A stretch of 64,000 nucleotides of DNA from Elusimicrobia bacterium GWB2_63_22. Lineage in GTDB: Bacteria > Elusimicrobiota > Elusimicrobia > Elusimicrobiales > UBA9959. A program made the position numbers and the translations under genes. Shown here piece after piece: positions 41,985 through 50,731 of this stretch (position 1 is the first letter of the stretch; each line of letters starts with the position of its first letter). The stretch spans positions 15,763-79,762 of the forward strand of contig MGUA01000005.1 of NCBI GenBank assembly GCA_001799735.1. The letters are read 5' to 3'. The notes beneath the pieces are model-generated. The model worked only from the letters and a program-made list of their open reading frames with translations, was not told where the DNA came from and ran no database searches.

Positions 41985-43082
41985 ATGTCATTCTCCAATA
42001 TTTTAGGCCAGGACAAGACCGTTAAGCGGCTGCGCGCCCTCATCCTCTCCGGCCGCGTGCCGCCGGCCATGATCTTCCACGGCGCGCCCGGCACAGGCAA
42101 GTTCCTGGCGGCGCTGGAATTCGCCAAGGCGCTCAACTGCTCTCATACGGCGCACCGGGAAAAGCCGGCCGCCCCGGCCGCACCCGACCCGGACGACCTT
42201 TTTGCCGCGGCCGCCCCCGAGCCGGCGCCGGCCCCCGCGCCGGAACAGGCGCCGGCACCGGCCCACACAGACCTCTCCGATTCCTGCGGGGCCTGCCTCT
42301 CCTGCCTGCAGGCCGCCAGCGGCGCCCACCCCGATATCCGCATAGTGGACACGGAAATGCAGGCCGCGTTCCTCGACGAGGCCGAGACCACCAATCTCAA
42401 GATCGACACCCTGCGCGAGATGACGCGCTGGGCCCAGCAGAAGCCCATGCTTTCCGCTTGGAAAGTATTCATCGTGCGCGACGCCGAGGCCATGGTGACC
42501 GGCGCGCAGAACGCCATCCTCAAGACGCTCGAAGAGCCTCCGCCCGGCACCGTGGTGATCCTGACCGTCTCGCGCAAGACCGCCCTGCTTTCCACCATCC
42601 TGTCGCGCTCCTGCATGATAGAGTTCGGCCTGCTGCCGCGCCAGGCGGCCAGGAGCCTGCTGGAGGCGCAGGGAGCGGACGCCTCCGAAGCCGCGGCGCT
42701 GGCCGCGCTGGGCGGGGGCTCGCTGGAGAAATCCGCCGAAGCCGGGGCTTTCCTGAAGCGCGTCTCCGCGCTGCGCCCCGGGGACCCGTCCAAAGCTTTC
42801 AAATTCACCGCCGGCCTGCCGCGCGACAGCCACAAGGCCCGCGAGGAAGTGCGCACCCTGCTGGACCTGCTGCTGGCGCGCGCCCGCGAGGACTGGCGCG
42901 CCGCGGAAGGGCCGGACAAGAGCAGGCTCACCGCCCTGCTGCGGCGCACGCTGGACCTGCGGCGCATGGCGGACCGCAACGTCTCCTACGCGCTGCTGCT
43001 GGAAACCGCCCTGCTGGAAGGGGAGCGCGCCGGCATAAAGCTGGAGGACCTGGTCAGGCCCCGCCAGCCCGGCCGCGGCTGA
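41985..43082 (+). CDS. holB: DNA polymerase III delta-prime subunit
   Basis: A 365-residue clamp-loader AAA+ protein. GAPGTGKF (Walker A, ending in Phe rather than Ser/Thr), zinc-type Cys group CGACLSC, and the sensor-like segments NAILKTLEEPPPGTVVIL and TILSRSC are present. A Pro/Ala-rich insertion of about 40 residues lies between the Walker A helix and the Cys cluster. The C-terminal oligomerisation domain is present. The start at 41985 follows tmk by 5 bases; an upstream extension of the frame is antisense to nothing useful and overlaps tmk. Confidence 0.9.
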   Translation: MSFSNILGQDKTVKRLRALILSGRVPPAMIFHGAPGTGKFLAALEFAKALNCSHTAHREKPAAPAAPDPDDLFAAAAPEPAPAPAPEQAPAPAHTDLSDSCGACLSCLQAASGAHPDIRIVDTEMQAAFLDEAETTNLKIDTLREMTRWAQQKPMLSAWKVFIVRDAEAMVTGAQNAILKTLEEPPPGTVVILTVSRKTALLSTILSRSCMIEFGLLPRQAARSLLEAQGADASEAAALAALGGGSLEKSAEAGAFLKRVSALRPGDPSKAFKFTAGLPRDSHKAREEVRTLLDLLLARAREDWRAAEGPDKSRLTALLRRTLDLRRMADRNVSYALLLETALLEGERAGIKLEDLVRPRQPGRG

Positions 43083-43084
43083 AG

Positions 43085-44590
43085 ATGCGAAGCAAGAAAT
43101 TTTACATCACCACCCCCCTGTATTACGTCAACGCCAAGCCCCATATAGGCCACGCCTATACCACGCTGGCCGCGGACGTGCTGGCCCGCCACCTGCGGGG
43201 CAAGGACATCCCGGTACACTTCCAGACCGGCACCGACGAGCACGGCGCCAACATAGAGAAAACGGCCAGGGAGAAGGGCGTGGAGCCCAAGGCCTGGTGC
43301 GACCTCATTTCGGCCGAGTTCCGCGCGCTGTGGAAAACGCTCAACATCAGCTACGACCATTTTATCCGCACTACCGACGCCGGGCACCAGGCGGGCGTAC
43401 AGGCCGTATTCGAGCGGCTGCTCCGGACCGGGGACATCTACAAGGGCGCCTACGAGGGCCTGTACTGCGCCTCCTGCGAGGCCTTCTACGACGAGGGCGA
43501 GCTGAAGGCCGGGCGCTGCCCGGTGCACGGCACACCGGCGCAGCGCGTGAGCGAGGAAACTTATTTCTTCCGCCTGTCTAAATACGAAAAGCCGCTGCTC
43601 GAACATTTCGCCCGGCACCCGGATTTCCTCTCCCCCCGCTACCGGGCGCAGGAGCTGCTGAATTTCGTCAGCGCGGGGCTCAAGGACATCTCCGTCTCCC
43701 GCGCCAGGGTGGCGTGGGGCGTGCCCGTAAAGTCCGACCCCGCCCACACCGTCTACGTCTGGTTCGACGCCCTGCTCAACTACGCCACCGGCCCCGGCTA
43801 CCACCCGGACCAGCCCTCCACCGACTTTCAGCACGTCTGGCCGGCCGACGTACAACTGGTGGGCAAGGAGATCTTCCGCTTCCACGGCGTAGTCTGGCCC
43901 GCCATGCTGCTGGCCCTGGGCGTGGAGCTGCCGCGCAAGGTGTACGCGCACGGCTGGTGGACCATCAACGGCGAGAAGATGTCCAAGTCGCGGGGCAACT
44001 TTATAAGGGCGGAGGACGTGGTGCGCGATTACGGCGTGGACGCCCTGCGCTATTTCCTCCTGCGCGAAGTGCCCTTCGGCCAGGACGGGGATTTTTCCCT
44101 GGAGGCCCTGCGCCGGCGCTACAACGCGGACCTGGCCAACGACCTGGGCAACCTTTTTTCGCGGGTGATGAACATGGCGGCCAAGTACCTGGAGCACCGG
44201 CTGCCGCACAAGCCGGAGAGCTCGGAGGCGTTCCGCGAACTCGCCTCGCGGACGCCCGGGATACACCGCAGCATAGAGGCGCTGCAGTTCAGCGAAGCCC
44301 TGGAACAGATCTGGCAGGGCGTCGCCAGCCTCAACCGGCTGATCGACGAGAAAAAGCCCTGGGAAATGGCGAAGAGGGACCCGGCCGCGCTCAGGCCTTT
44401 TCTCAACGAGCTGGTCTGGTGCCTGCGCCTTGTGGCCGGCTGGCTGGACCCTTTTATGCCAGACACCGCCAGTAAGATGCACCTGCAGCTGGGCGTAGGC
44501 ATGACCTCCGCGGGCGTGGAGCCGCAGAAGCTCCCCCCGCTTTTCCCGCGCAAGCACGACGATAACCCCGGAGCTCCCGGCAACAACTGA
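43085..44590 (+). CDS. metG: Methionyl-tRNA synthetase
   Basis: A 501-residue class I synthetase. HIGHAYT signature (PHIGHAYTTLAADVL, about residues 19-33), KMSKS loop (GEKMSKSRGNF), and a Cys/His zinc knuckle (CASC and CPVH). It lacks the C-terminal dimerisation/tRNA-binding domain of long forms, giving the normal short type. The start at 43085 is 2 bases after the holB stop; the upstream extension is the antisense-free end of holB. Confidence 0.95.
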   Translation: MRSKKFYITTPLYYVNAKPHIGHAYTTLAADVLARHLRGKDIPVHFQTGTDEHGANIEKTAREKGVEPKAWCDLISAEFRALWKTLNISYDHFIRTTDAGHQAGVQAVFERLLRTGDIYKGAYEGLYCASCEAFYDEGELKAGRCPVHGTPAQRVSEETYFFRLSKYEKPLLEHFARHPDFLSPRYRAQELLNFVSAGLKDISVSRARVAWGVPVKSDPAHTVYVWFDALLNYATGPGYHPDQPSTDFQHVWPADVQLVGKEIFRFHGVVWPAMLLALGVELPRKVYAHGWWTINGEKMSKSRGNFIRAEDVVRDYGVDALRYFLLREVPFGQDGDFSLEALRRRYNADLANDLGNLFSRVMNMAAKYLEHRLPHKPESSEAFRELASRTPGIHRSIEALQFSEALEQIWQGVASLNRLIDEKKPWEMAKRDPAALRPFLNELVWCLRLVAGWLDPFMPDTASKMHLQLGVGMTSAGVEPQKLPPLFPRKHDDNPGAPGNN

Positions 44591-44646
44591 CCCCGCCTTG
44601 CGGCGGGGCATAAAAAAAGGCCCGGGCGCTCGCCCGGGCCTTTTTT
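44591..44646. terminator. Double hairpin terminator between metG and pssA
   Basis: CCCCGCC/GGCGGGG (44591-44597/44602-44608) then GGCCCGGGC/GCCCGGGCC (44619-44627/44632-44640) with A run before and T run after; it serves both converging genes. Confidence 0.85.
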
Positions 44647-44659
44647 GCGCTTTTAAACG

Positions 44660-45463
44660 TCAGGCTTCTTTGGAACTGAGGGCCCCTCGAAGGGCCTTGT
44701 AGATGCCCACGATGACGCCGGAGACGGCGTACAGGGAGAAGAACAGGAACAGCGCGTCCTGCGGGTAGGCCACTATCATCGACAGCACCGCGATGATGAG
44801 CATGATGCCCGTAAGCGACGTGGGCTTTATCATGTCGCCTTTGAAAGCGGCATAAGGGGCCGTGGAGACCATCAGCAGCGCCAGCGCTATCATGATGAAG
44901 GGAATGGCGGCGTAGACGTAAGGCATCTGCGCCATGACCAGCTTTATGCTGCGCGCCCCGCCGTCGCCCTCGAGCATGCTGTAGGCCAGCACGAAGGAGA
45001 CCAGGATGCCGGCGGCGCCCGGGATGGGCAGGCCCTGGAAATAATCCTTGTCGCTGCCGCCGAAATGCGATTTCACGTTATAGCGGGCCAGGCGCAGCGC
45101 CCCGCACAGCACGTACAGGAAGGCCACCGGGTAGCTCCAGACGCCGTAATCCTTGAGCACCAGCTTGTAGATCATGTACGCCGGCGCGATGCCGAAGGAC
45201 ATCCAGTCCGACAGGGAGTCTATCTCCACGCCGAAGGAGCTTTCGCCGTGCACCAGGCGCGCCACGCGGCCGTCGAGCATGTCCATAACGTAGGCCAGGA
45301 TTATGAACCAGGCCGCCTGCACGAACTTCCCCTCGGAAGCCAGCAGTATCGCGAAGAAGCCGAAGGCCATGTTGGCGATGGTGAAGATGGACGGCAGCAC
45401 TATGGCGCCGGTCTTCTTGAGCTTGGCCATGTCGATGCGCTTTTTTTCCTGTATCTCTTCCAT
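44660..45463 (-). CDS. pssA: CDP-diacylglycerol-serine O-phosphatidyltransferase
   Basis: A 267-residue polytopic membrane enzyme making phosphatidylserine. The CDP-alcohol phosphotransferase signature is complete: DMLDGRVAR, then G and two D (GVEIDSLSD). About 7-8 membrane helices. It follows psd by 13 bases, so the two steps of phosphatidylethanolamine synthesis are one operon. AAGGA precedes the ATG by 8 bases. Confidence 0.92.
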   Translation of the reverse strand: MEEIQEKKRIDMAKLKKTGAIVLPSIFTIANMAFGFFAILLASEGKFVQAAWFIILAYVMDMLDGRVARLVHGESSFGVEIDSLSDWMSFGIAPAYMIYKLVLKDYGVWSYPVAFLYVLCGALRLARYNVKSHFGGSDKDYFQGLPIPGAAGILVSFVLAYSMLEGDGGARSIKLVMAQMPYVYAAIPFIMIALALLMVSTAPYAAFKGDMIKPTSLTGIMLIIAVLSMIVAYPQDALFLFFSLYAVSGVIVGIYKALRGALSSKEA

Positions 45464-45476
45464 TGTTAAGGTCCTT

Positions 45477-46103
45477 TTACCAGACGGCGAGCACGGTCTC
45501 GGCCCCGGCCACCTTGTCGCCGGGCTTCACCAGCACCTTGGCGGTCTCAGGCAGGTAGACGGCCACCTGCGAACCGAAATAGATCATGCCGACGCGCTGG
45601 CCCTGCTTCACGTCCTCGCCTTCCTTGACGTAGCAGGCTATGCGGCGGGCTATGGCGCCGGTGATCTGCTCTATGGTTATCGTCCGGCCGTACTCCCCGG
45701 TGATGCCGATGAGGTTGCGCTCGTTGTCGGCGGCCTCGGGCGCGTAGGCGACGGCGAACTTGCCCTTGGTGTACTTCACTTTGGAGATCTTGCCTTCCAT
45801 CGGCGCGCGCTGCACGTGCACGTTAAGCACCGACAGGAAGATGCGCACCACGGTGATGCCGGGGGTGCCCTCGTTCTTGATGGTCATCACGGTGCCGTCG
45901 GCGGGGCAGGCTATTTCGCCGGGGGCGAAGACCTTTTCGCGCTCGGGGTCGCGGAAAAAGTAGGCCGAGAAAGAGGCGAAGGCCAGGCCGAGGACCAGCA
46001 GCGGTATGCCGACGATCCTGGACCAGACTATCACCACGCCGCCCAGCGCGGCGGCTATGATGCCGGCTGCTATAAGTTTTATTCCTTCAGGCGCAAATCC
46101 CAT
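45477..46103 (-). CDS. psd: Phosphatidylserine decarboxylase (short type)
   Basis: A 208-residue proenzyme. Two N-terminal membrane helices, YFFRDPER, HVQRAP, and the self-cleavage Gly-Ser in MIYFGSQVAVYLP, where the new N-terminal Ser becomes the pyruvoyl group. The short form is the archaeal/Firmicutes-like class. I placed the start at 46103 because AGGAGG lies 7 bases before it; the frame extends to 46211 without a good site. Confidence 0.92.
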   Translation of the reverse strand: MGFAPEGIKLIAAGIIAAALGGVVIVWSRIVGIPLLVLGLAFASFSAYFFRDPEREKVFAPGEIACPADGTVMTIKNEGTPGITVVRIFLSVLNVHVQRAPMEGKISKVKYTKGKFAVAYAPEAADNERNLIGITGEYGRTITIEQITGAIARRIACYVKEGEDVKQGQRVGMIYFGSQVAVYLPETAKVLVKPGDKVAGAETVLAVW

Positions 46104-46216
46104 GTTTTCCTCCTGCGATTTTAAACTGTAAATTCTGTGGGCATGGTGGGACGGGGAAGGCCTCCGCAAACACACGACACGGAAGCGTAGTCGGCCCGAA
46201 CCCACAGCCAATTAAC

Positions 46217-46301
46217 TGCCCGGGGCGGGACTCGAACCCGCACGGAGGAAACCTCCAGCTGATTTTAAGTCAGCTCTGGCTACCAGTTACAGCACCCGGG
46301 C
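46217..46301 (-). tRNA. tRNA-Leu (anticodon TAA)
   Basis: Read on the minus strand: acceptor GCCCGGG pairs with CCCGGGC; anticodon stem GCTGA/TCAGC around CTTAAAA gives TAA; a long variable arm (TGGAGGTTTCCTCCG) marks a class II tRNA; T-arm GCGGG/CCCGC encloses TTCGAGT. Discriminator A; CCA is not encoded. Confidence 0.95.
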
Positions 46302-46325
46302 CAGTGGTTTATTATTCTACTAATT

Positions 46326-46751
46326 TTAGCGCTGGCCCTTGCGGAGCTCCGCGTCGGCCAGGTGCTGGAAGCCGTCGCAGGTCAGGGTCTTTATCCCCTC
46401 GGCGGCCGCGCGGTCGCGCAGGCCGTTGTCCGAGGTAACAATTATCGCCCTGATGCCCTCGTTCTGCATGAAATAGCCGCGCTCGACCAGCATTTCGTCG
46501 GCCGGCTCGGAATCGCTGTAGTAGACCGTGACGGACGGCCCGGCCGAACCGGACTTGCGGTAAGGCCCGTCGAAAACCACCCGGAAGCACGAGGCGCGCA
46601 GGGTTTCGGTGCGGGCCACGTCCCCGAGCCAGCGCATGAATTCCCGCTCCAGCTCCTCGGGCGAAGTCCCGCCGGCCCGCTCCCAGAAGCGCATGGAAAA
46701 ATTGGAGCCGTCTATCAGGTAGACGGTAGGCTTGGTGGAGAGACGCTTCAT
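46326..46751 (-). CDS. NYN/PIN-like nuclease domain protein (YacP-like)
   Basis: A 141-residue single domain. YLIDGSNF opens the NYN fold, with acidic residues at VVFDG, YYSDSEPADEML and VTSDNGLRDRA forming the metal site. The family includes YacP/Rae1, a ribosome-associated endoribonuclease in B. subtilis; the activity here is inferred. Its ATG overlaps the stop of the upstream TlpA-like gene (ATGA). Confidence 0.82.
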   Translation of the reverse strand: MKRLSTKPTVYLIDGSNFSMRFWERAGGTSPEELEREFMRWLGDVARTETLRASCFRVVFDGPYRKSGSAGPSVTVYYSDSEPADEMLVERGYFMQNEGIRAIIVTSDNGLRDRAAAEGIKTLTCDGFQHLADAELRKGQR

Positions 46752-47893
46752 TTAGAGACCTCGACCACGGTTATCCTGCGCTTCAGCAGGGACAGCCTCA
46801 GGCCGAGCTGCCGCTGCAACTGTACGTCTATCACCCGGGGGTCGTCCGAATCCAGCTCGAAGCTGTACTCGTAGGGCCCGGCCTCTCGCGTCTCGTCGAG
46901 CACGGGGCGGCGGAGCACTTCTTTCAGCCGCCCGGCCAGCACGTTAAAGCCCCCGCCTTTCACCTCCAGCACGGCGCCGTTTAGCCTGGCGTCGCCGTAC
47001 TCCCGGCGGGTCTTTACGTTAACGGGGCCGCCGGAGGCTTTTTTCAGCACATAGACCTCGGCCTCGCGCTCCGACCTGGCTACCTTCAGCCCCAGCGCGG
47101 CCTGCAGGCCGCCCAGGAAAAAATCTTTTTTAGCCGCCGCCCGGCTGTCGGGCAGGCGGAAGCGGATGTCGTAGGAGGCGGCCATGGCCGGGGCGGCCGC
47201 GGGCTTTATGTCGAACCTGTCCACCTTGCCGTACAGCCACTCCAGCGCGTATTCCAGCGACATGGCCGAGGCCCGCAGCGAGGCGGGGCCGTACTGAGCC
47301 GAGCCGGAATTGCCTTCGGACGGGGAGATGGAGAACTCCGCCATCGCGGAGCCGGTGGAGACGGCGGCGCCCGCAGCCGCCTGAGACTTATAGCTGCCGG
47401 CCAGCAGTTCCATTATGGTCTCGGGCGCGAGGTCCGCAGGATGCGGGAAGGCCGCCACCGTGCCTTCGGCGTCCACCAGCACGGTATGCGGGCGGCCGTA
47501 AACGCGGAAAGCCTTGAAGACTTCGGCGCCGGCCTCCGGGGCCACCCAGCCCGAGACCGGGTGCTGCCGCAGGAAAGCGCTGACGTCGGCTTCGCTCTCG
47601 TCGGTAATATGGATGAACACCACCGGCCGGCCGCGGAACCTTTCGGCCAACCCGTTGAGGTGCGGGATGGATTCCACGCACGGGTCGCACCAGGTGGCCC
47701 AGAACTCAAGCACGACCACCTTGCCGCGCAGCTCCTCCCAGCCTCCCAGCGCCCGCTGCGGGGCGTTGATCAGTTTAGGCAGGGCTATCACGGGCGCGGG
47801 GCGGCCCGCCTTCGCCAGGCGGGGACGCTCGGCCGGTTTGCCGTTGCAGGCCGCGAGCGCCAGCAGAAGGATAAGGGCCGCCGTCTTTCGCAT
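46748..47893 (-). CDS. Lipoprotein thiol-disulfide oxidoreductase (TlpA-like) with DUF3738-like domain
   Basis: A 381-residue lipoprotein (lipobox LALAACN, Cys about 16). Residues 35-165 are a thioredoxin/TlpA fold with the redox motif WATWCDPCVESIP. Residues 190-380 resemble the DUF3738/TIGR03435 family (FSISPS, ASAMSLEYALEWL, YDIRFRLP, LGLKVARSEREAEVYVL, AGPYEYSFELD), common in Acidobacteria. The joint architecture is uncommon. It lies in an operon of five genes from 49069 to 46326. Confidence 0.85.
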   Translation of the reverse strand: MRKTAALILLLALAACNGKPAERPRLAKAGRPAPVIALPKLINAPQRALGGWEELRGKVVVLEFWATWCDPCVESIPHLNGLAERFRGRPVVFIHITDESEADVSAFLRQHPVSGWVAPEAGAEVFKAFRVYGRPHTVLVDAEGTVAAFPHPADLAPETIMELLAGSYKSQAAAGAAVSTGSAMAEFSISPSEGNSGSAQYGPASLRASAMSLEYALEWLYGKVDRFDIKPAAAPAMAASYDIRFRLPDSRAAAKKDFFLGGLQAALGLKVARSEREAEVYVLKKASGGPVNVKTRREYGDARLNGAVLEVKGGGFNVLAGRLKEVLRRPVLDETREAGPYEYSFELDSDDPRVIDVQLQRQLGLRLSLLKRRITVVEVSK

Positions 47894-47897
47894 GTTT

Positions 47898-48599
47898 TTA
47901 AGCGCGCTCCGGGGCTTTTATGCCGAGCGCGAGGCCCTCGGGAGTGGGGATCACGGCGGACGAGACAAAGCGGTCCGAGTCGAAAAGTACGTGGAAGAAC
48001 TCGCGCATGGCGCGCGCCGCGGCGGTTTCGGCCGGCGCGCCGCCCTCGGCGCAGATCTTGCCTTTTACAAAGACCCGCCCGGCCAGGGCCAGGCCGCCGG
48101 GGCGCAGGTTGGCGGCCGCCCAGCGCAGGTAGGCGGGATAGTTTTCAGCGTCTCCGTCGATAAAACAAAGGTCGAAAGGCGCCAGCTTGGAGAGGGTCTT
48201 GAGATTGTCGAGGGCCGGCCCCTCCATTACGGTCACTTTCCTGGACAGGCCCGAGGCCTCCATCGCGTCCTTGGCGGCGTTGACGCAGGCGGGATCTTTT
48301 TCCAGGCAGTACAGCCGCGCCCCGTCCTGCAGGCCGCGGGCCAGCCAATGCGCGGAATAGCCGTAGAGCGAGCCTATCTCCACCGCCTTCCTGGCACCGG
48401 AGAGCCGGGCGAACGTCTCGAGGAGCTTGCCCTCCATCGCCGAGACGGCCTCGCCGCGCAGGCCGGCGTTCTGCATGGCCGAGACCACGTGCGAGGCGTA
48501 GCCCTCGTCGGCGGCGGCAAGGGACGCCAGGTAGGCGGCCAGTTCGGGCGTGTGGTAGGCCCCGGAGAAGAGGTCAGGTTTTTGGTCGTTCATGGTCAT
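47898..48599 (-). CDS. O-methyltransferase (methyltransferase family 3)
   Basis: A 233-residue SAM-dependent enzyme of the CCoAOMT/catechol O-methyltransferase type. AVEIGSLYGYSAHWLA is motif I, LEKDPACVNAA motif II, and FDLCFIDGDAENYPAYL the metal-binding Asp segment. The ATG at 48599 overlaps the upstream stop codon (ATGA); another ATG at 48593 is possible. Substrate unknown. Confidence 0.88.
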   Translation of the reverse strand: MTMNDQKPDLFSGAYHTPELAAYLASLAAADEGYASHVVSAMQNAGLRGEAVSAMEGKLLETFARLSGARKAVEIGSLYGYSAHWLARGLQDGARLYCLEKDPACVNAAKDAMEASGLSRKVTVMEGPALDNLKTLSKLAPFDLCFIDGDAENYPAYLRWAAANLRPGGLALAGRVFVKGKICAEGGAPAETAAARAMREFFHVLFDSDRFVSSAVIPTPEGLALGIKAPERA

Positions 48600-49069
48600 A
48601 AGGGCTGGCGGTGCAGGGTAATTCCGAAGCGGCGGCCGCCGGGGGCGGCGCCCGCGCACATGAGCACGGGGAAAGGCGAAAAATCGCCCGCGTTCAGCGC
48701 GGCGGCGCAGAAAGCCCCGGCGGGGCCGTCGAGGCGCGCCTGCGCCTGGAAATAGCGGCCGGCGCAGGCGTCCCTGCCCACGTAAGGGCAGATAGCGTAA
48801 AAGTCCAGCTCCACGGAGAGGTCCCCCCCGGGGAGGGCCAGTTTTTTTGAGAGGTGCGCGGCGGCGGCCTCGCCGGCGGCCGCGGGCAGCGCCAGGAGCA
48901 GCGTCACCGGGACGTTGCGCTCGCCCGGGACCGGCAGGGCGCAGGAGGAGCCGGCGCAGTCCTGCGTCCAGGAGGAGAGATAACCTTTAAGTTCCAGTTG
49001 CGGTTCGCCAACGGCCGCCGCAACAGGACCGGCCAGCAGCGCCGCCAGGGCGATTAATATCTTTTTCAT
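48596..49069 (-). CDS. Secreted Cys-containing protein, unknown
   Basis: This 157-residue protein has a signal peptide (1-18, ending VAAA) and about six Cys (WTQDCAGSSCALP, AICPYVGRDACAGRYF, AFCAAAL, LMCAGA), which suggests disulphides in the periplasm. I do not recognise it. It is the first gene of an operon with an O-methyltransferase, a TlpA-like oxidoreductase and a NYN nuclease, so a link to disulphide chemistry is possible. Confidence 0.75.
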   Translation of the reverse strand: MKKILIALAALLAGPVAAAVGEPQLELKGYLSSWTQDCAGSSCALPVPGERNVPVTLLLALPAAAGEAAAAHLSKKLALPGGDLSVELDFYAICPYVGRDACAGRYFQAQARLDGPAGAFCAAALNAGDFSPFPVLMCAGAAPGGRRFGITLHRQPL

Positions 49070-49168
49070 TAGAAGTCATATATTTTACAAAAAAACAGGG
49101 GGCAGCGGTTTTTTACCGCAAAACCCCCGGCCCCCGGGCCGCCTTTGCTTTCTTTTGCCCTCTTATGC

Positions 49169-49184
49169 TATATTTCAGTATCTA
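49169..49184 (+). promoter_or_regulatory. -10 element directly before the 49184 start codon
   Basis: TATATT (49169-49174) with TTGCTT (49145-49150) 18 bp upstream; the ATG at 49184 follows after 9 bases and lacks a Shine-Dalgarno sequence. The leader is absent or a few bases. Confidence 0.5.
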
Positions 49185-50683
49185 TGGCGACCCAAAACAT
49201 CAAATTCGGCACCTCCGGTTGGAGAGCCGTTATCGGCGAAGATTTCACAGTTTCCAGCCTGCGCCGCGTGGCGCACGCGGCCGCTGAGCACGTTAAGGAG
49301 AACCGCGAGTACGGCTACAAGGGCGAGGAATTCCTCCTGAGCCTGCGCAAAGCCGGCAAGCCCGCACCCAAAACGGCCCGGATCATAATCGGCTACGACA
49401 CCCGCTACATGTCCGAGGATTTTGCCAAGATCGCGGCCGAGGCGATAGCCGCCGAGGGCATCACCGCCGTCATCTCCAGCGCCGAAGCCCCCACCCCGGT
49501 GGTGGCCTGGGAAGTCCTGCGCAACGACGCCTCCGGCGGCCTGATGCTGACCGCCAGCCAGAACGAACCCTACTACAACGGGGTCAAGTGGACCCCCTAC
49601 TGGGGCGGCCCCGCCCTGCCCGACATTACCGCCGACCTCGAAGCCCGGGTGCAGGGCCTGACGATCGCCGAGGTGGAGAAGCTCATCCCCTTCGACCACG
49701 GCGTTACGGCCGGCATCATAAAGGTGCAGGATTTCCGCGAGGACTATTTTAAACAGCTGGGGTCGCTGCTGGACCTGGGCGCCATAAAAAAAGCGGGGCT
49801 CAAGATCGCCACCGATTCCGTCAACGGCGCCGCCCGCACCTACCTGCGGCCGATGCTGGAGCGGGCCGGGGCCAAAGTGACCGGCCTGCGCGAGGAGCGC
49901 GACGTGCTGTTCGGCGGCCGCTCCCCGGACACCGGCGAAGAGAACCTGAAAGGGCTCAAGGAAGCCGTGGTAAAGGGCAAATTGCAGCTGGGCCTGGCCT
50001 GCGACGGCGACGCGGACCGCTTCGGCGTGATAGATTCCGACGGCACCTGGATCTCCCCCAACGTGGTGCTGGGCCTGGTGCTGGAGCACCTGGTGAAGAA
50101 CCGGGGCCTCAAGGGCAAGGTCGCCCGCTCGGTAATGACCTCCCATTTCACGGACGCCATAGCCAAATCGCACGGTCTGGAGGTGCGCGAGACCGCCGTC
50201 GGCTTCAAGCACGTCGGCAACCTGATGCGCACCGGCCAGTACCTCCTCGGCGGCGAGGAATCCGGCGGCCTGACGGTCATGAACCACGTGCCCGAGAAGG
50301 ACGGCATCCTCGCCTGCATGCTGATGGCGGAGATGGTGGCCTACGAGCGCAAGCCGATAAAGAAGATCATAGCGGAGCTCGCCAAGAAGGTGGGCAGCTT
50401 CACCAATACGCGCCTCACTCTGCCGCTGGACAAGAACGTCCACATGGAATTCCTGGTAGAGCGGCTCAAGCTCAACCCGCCGCTCAACCTGGCCGGCGCC
50501 CCGGTCTGGCGCATCGACCACACCGACGGCTTCAAGTTCATCATGAAGGACGGCAGCTGGCTGGGCCTGCGCCCCGCCGGCGCTTCGGAGCCGACGGTGC
50601 GCCTCTACGCCGAGGCCTCCACCCCGCAGAAAGCCGCCGCCCTTAACGAGGCGGGCCGGAAGATAGTCAGCGGCAAGTTTTAA
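49184..50683 (+). CDS. Phosphohexomutase (phosphoglucomutase/phosphomannomutase family)
   Basis: A 499-residue four-domain alpha-D-phosphohexomutase. KFGTSGWRAVIGEDF opens domain 1. The active-site loop reads LTASQNEPYYNG (Ser125), where TASHNP is usual. The metal loop is CDGDADRFGVID and the sugar loop GGEESGG. A phosphate-binding C-terminal RPAGASEPTVRLYAEA is intact. The His-to-Gln change next to the phosphoserine is odd but Ser is kept. I chose the ATG at 49184 because homology begins there. Eno follows after 48 bases. Confidence 0.9.
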   Translation: MATQNIKFGTSGWRAVIGEDFTVSSLRRVAHAAAEHVKENREYGYKGEEFLLSLRKAGKPAPKTARIIIGYDTRYMSEDFAKIAAEAIAAEGITAVISSAEAPTPVVAWEVLRNDASGGLMLTASQNEPYYNGVKWTPYWGGPALPDITADLEARVQGLTIAEVEKLIPFDHGVTAGIIKVQDFREDYFKQLGSLLDLGAIKKAGLKIATDSVNGAARTYLRPMLERAGAKVTGLREERDVLFGGRSPDTGEENLKGLKEAVVKGKLQLGLACDGDADRFGVIDSDGTWISPNVVLGLVLEHLVKNRGLKGKVARSVMTSHFTDAIAKSHGLEVRETAVGFKHVGNLMRTGQYLLGGEESGGLTVMNHVPEKDGILACMLMAEMVAYERKPIKKIIAELAKKVGSFTNTRLTLPLDKNVHMEFLVERLKLNPPLNLAGAPVWRIDHTDGFKFIMKDGSWLGLRPAGASEPTVRLYAEASTPQKAAALNEAGRKIVSGKF

Positions 50684-50731
50684 AGGTCCGCGCGGCGCTT
50701 AAGTCGCCGGACCAACTCAGGAGAAAAAACA

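Noticed and set aside
41985-43082. A longer holB start at 41325
   Set aside because: The extension overlaps tmk in another frame and gives low-complexity sequence; the ATG at 41985 matches the family start.
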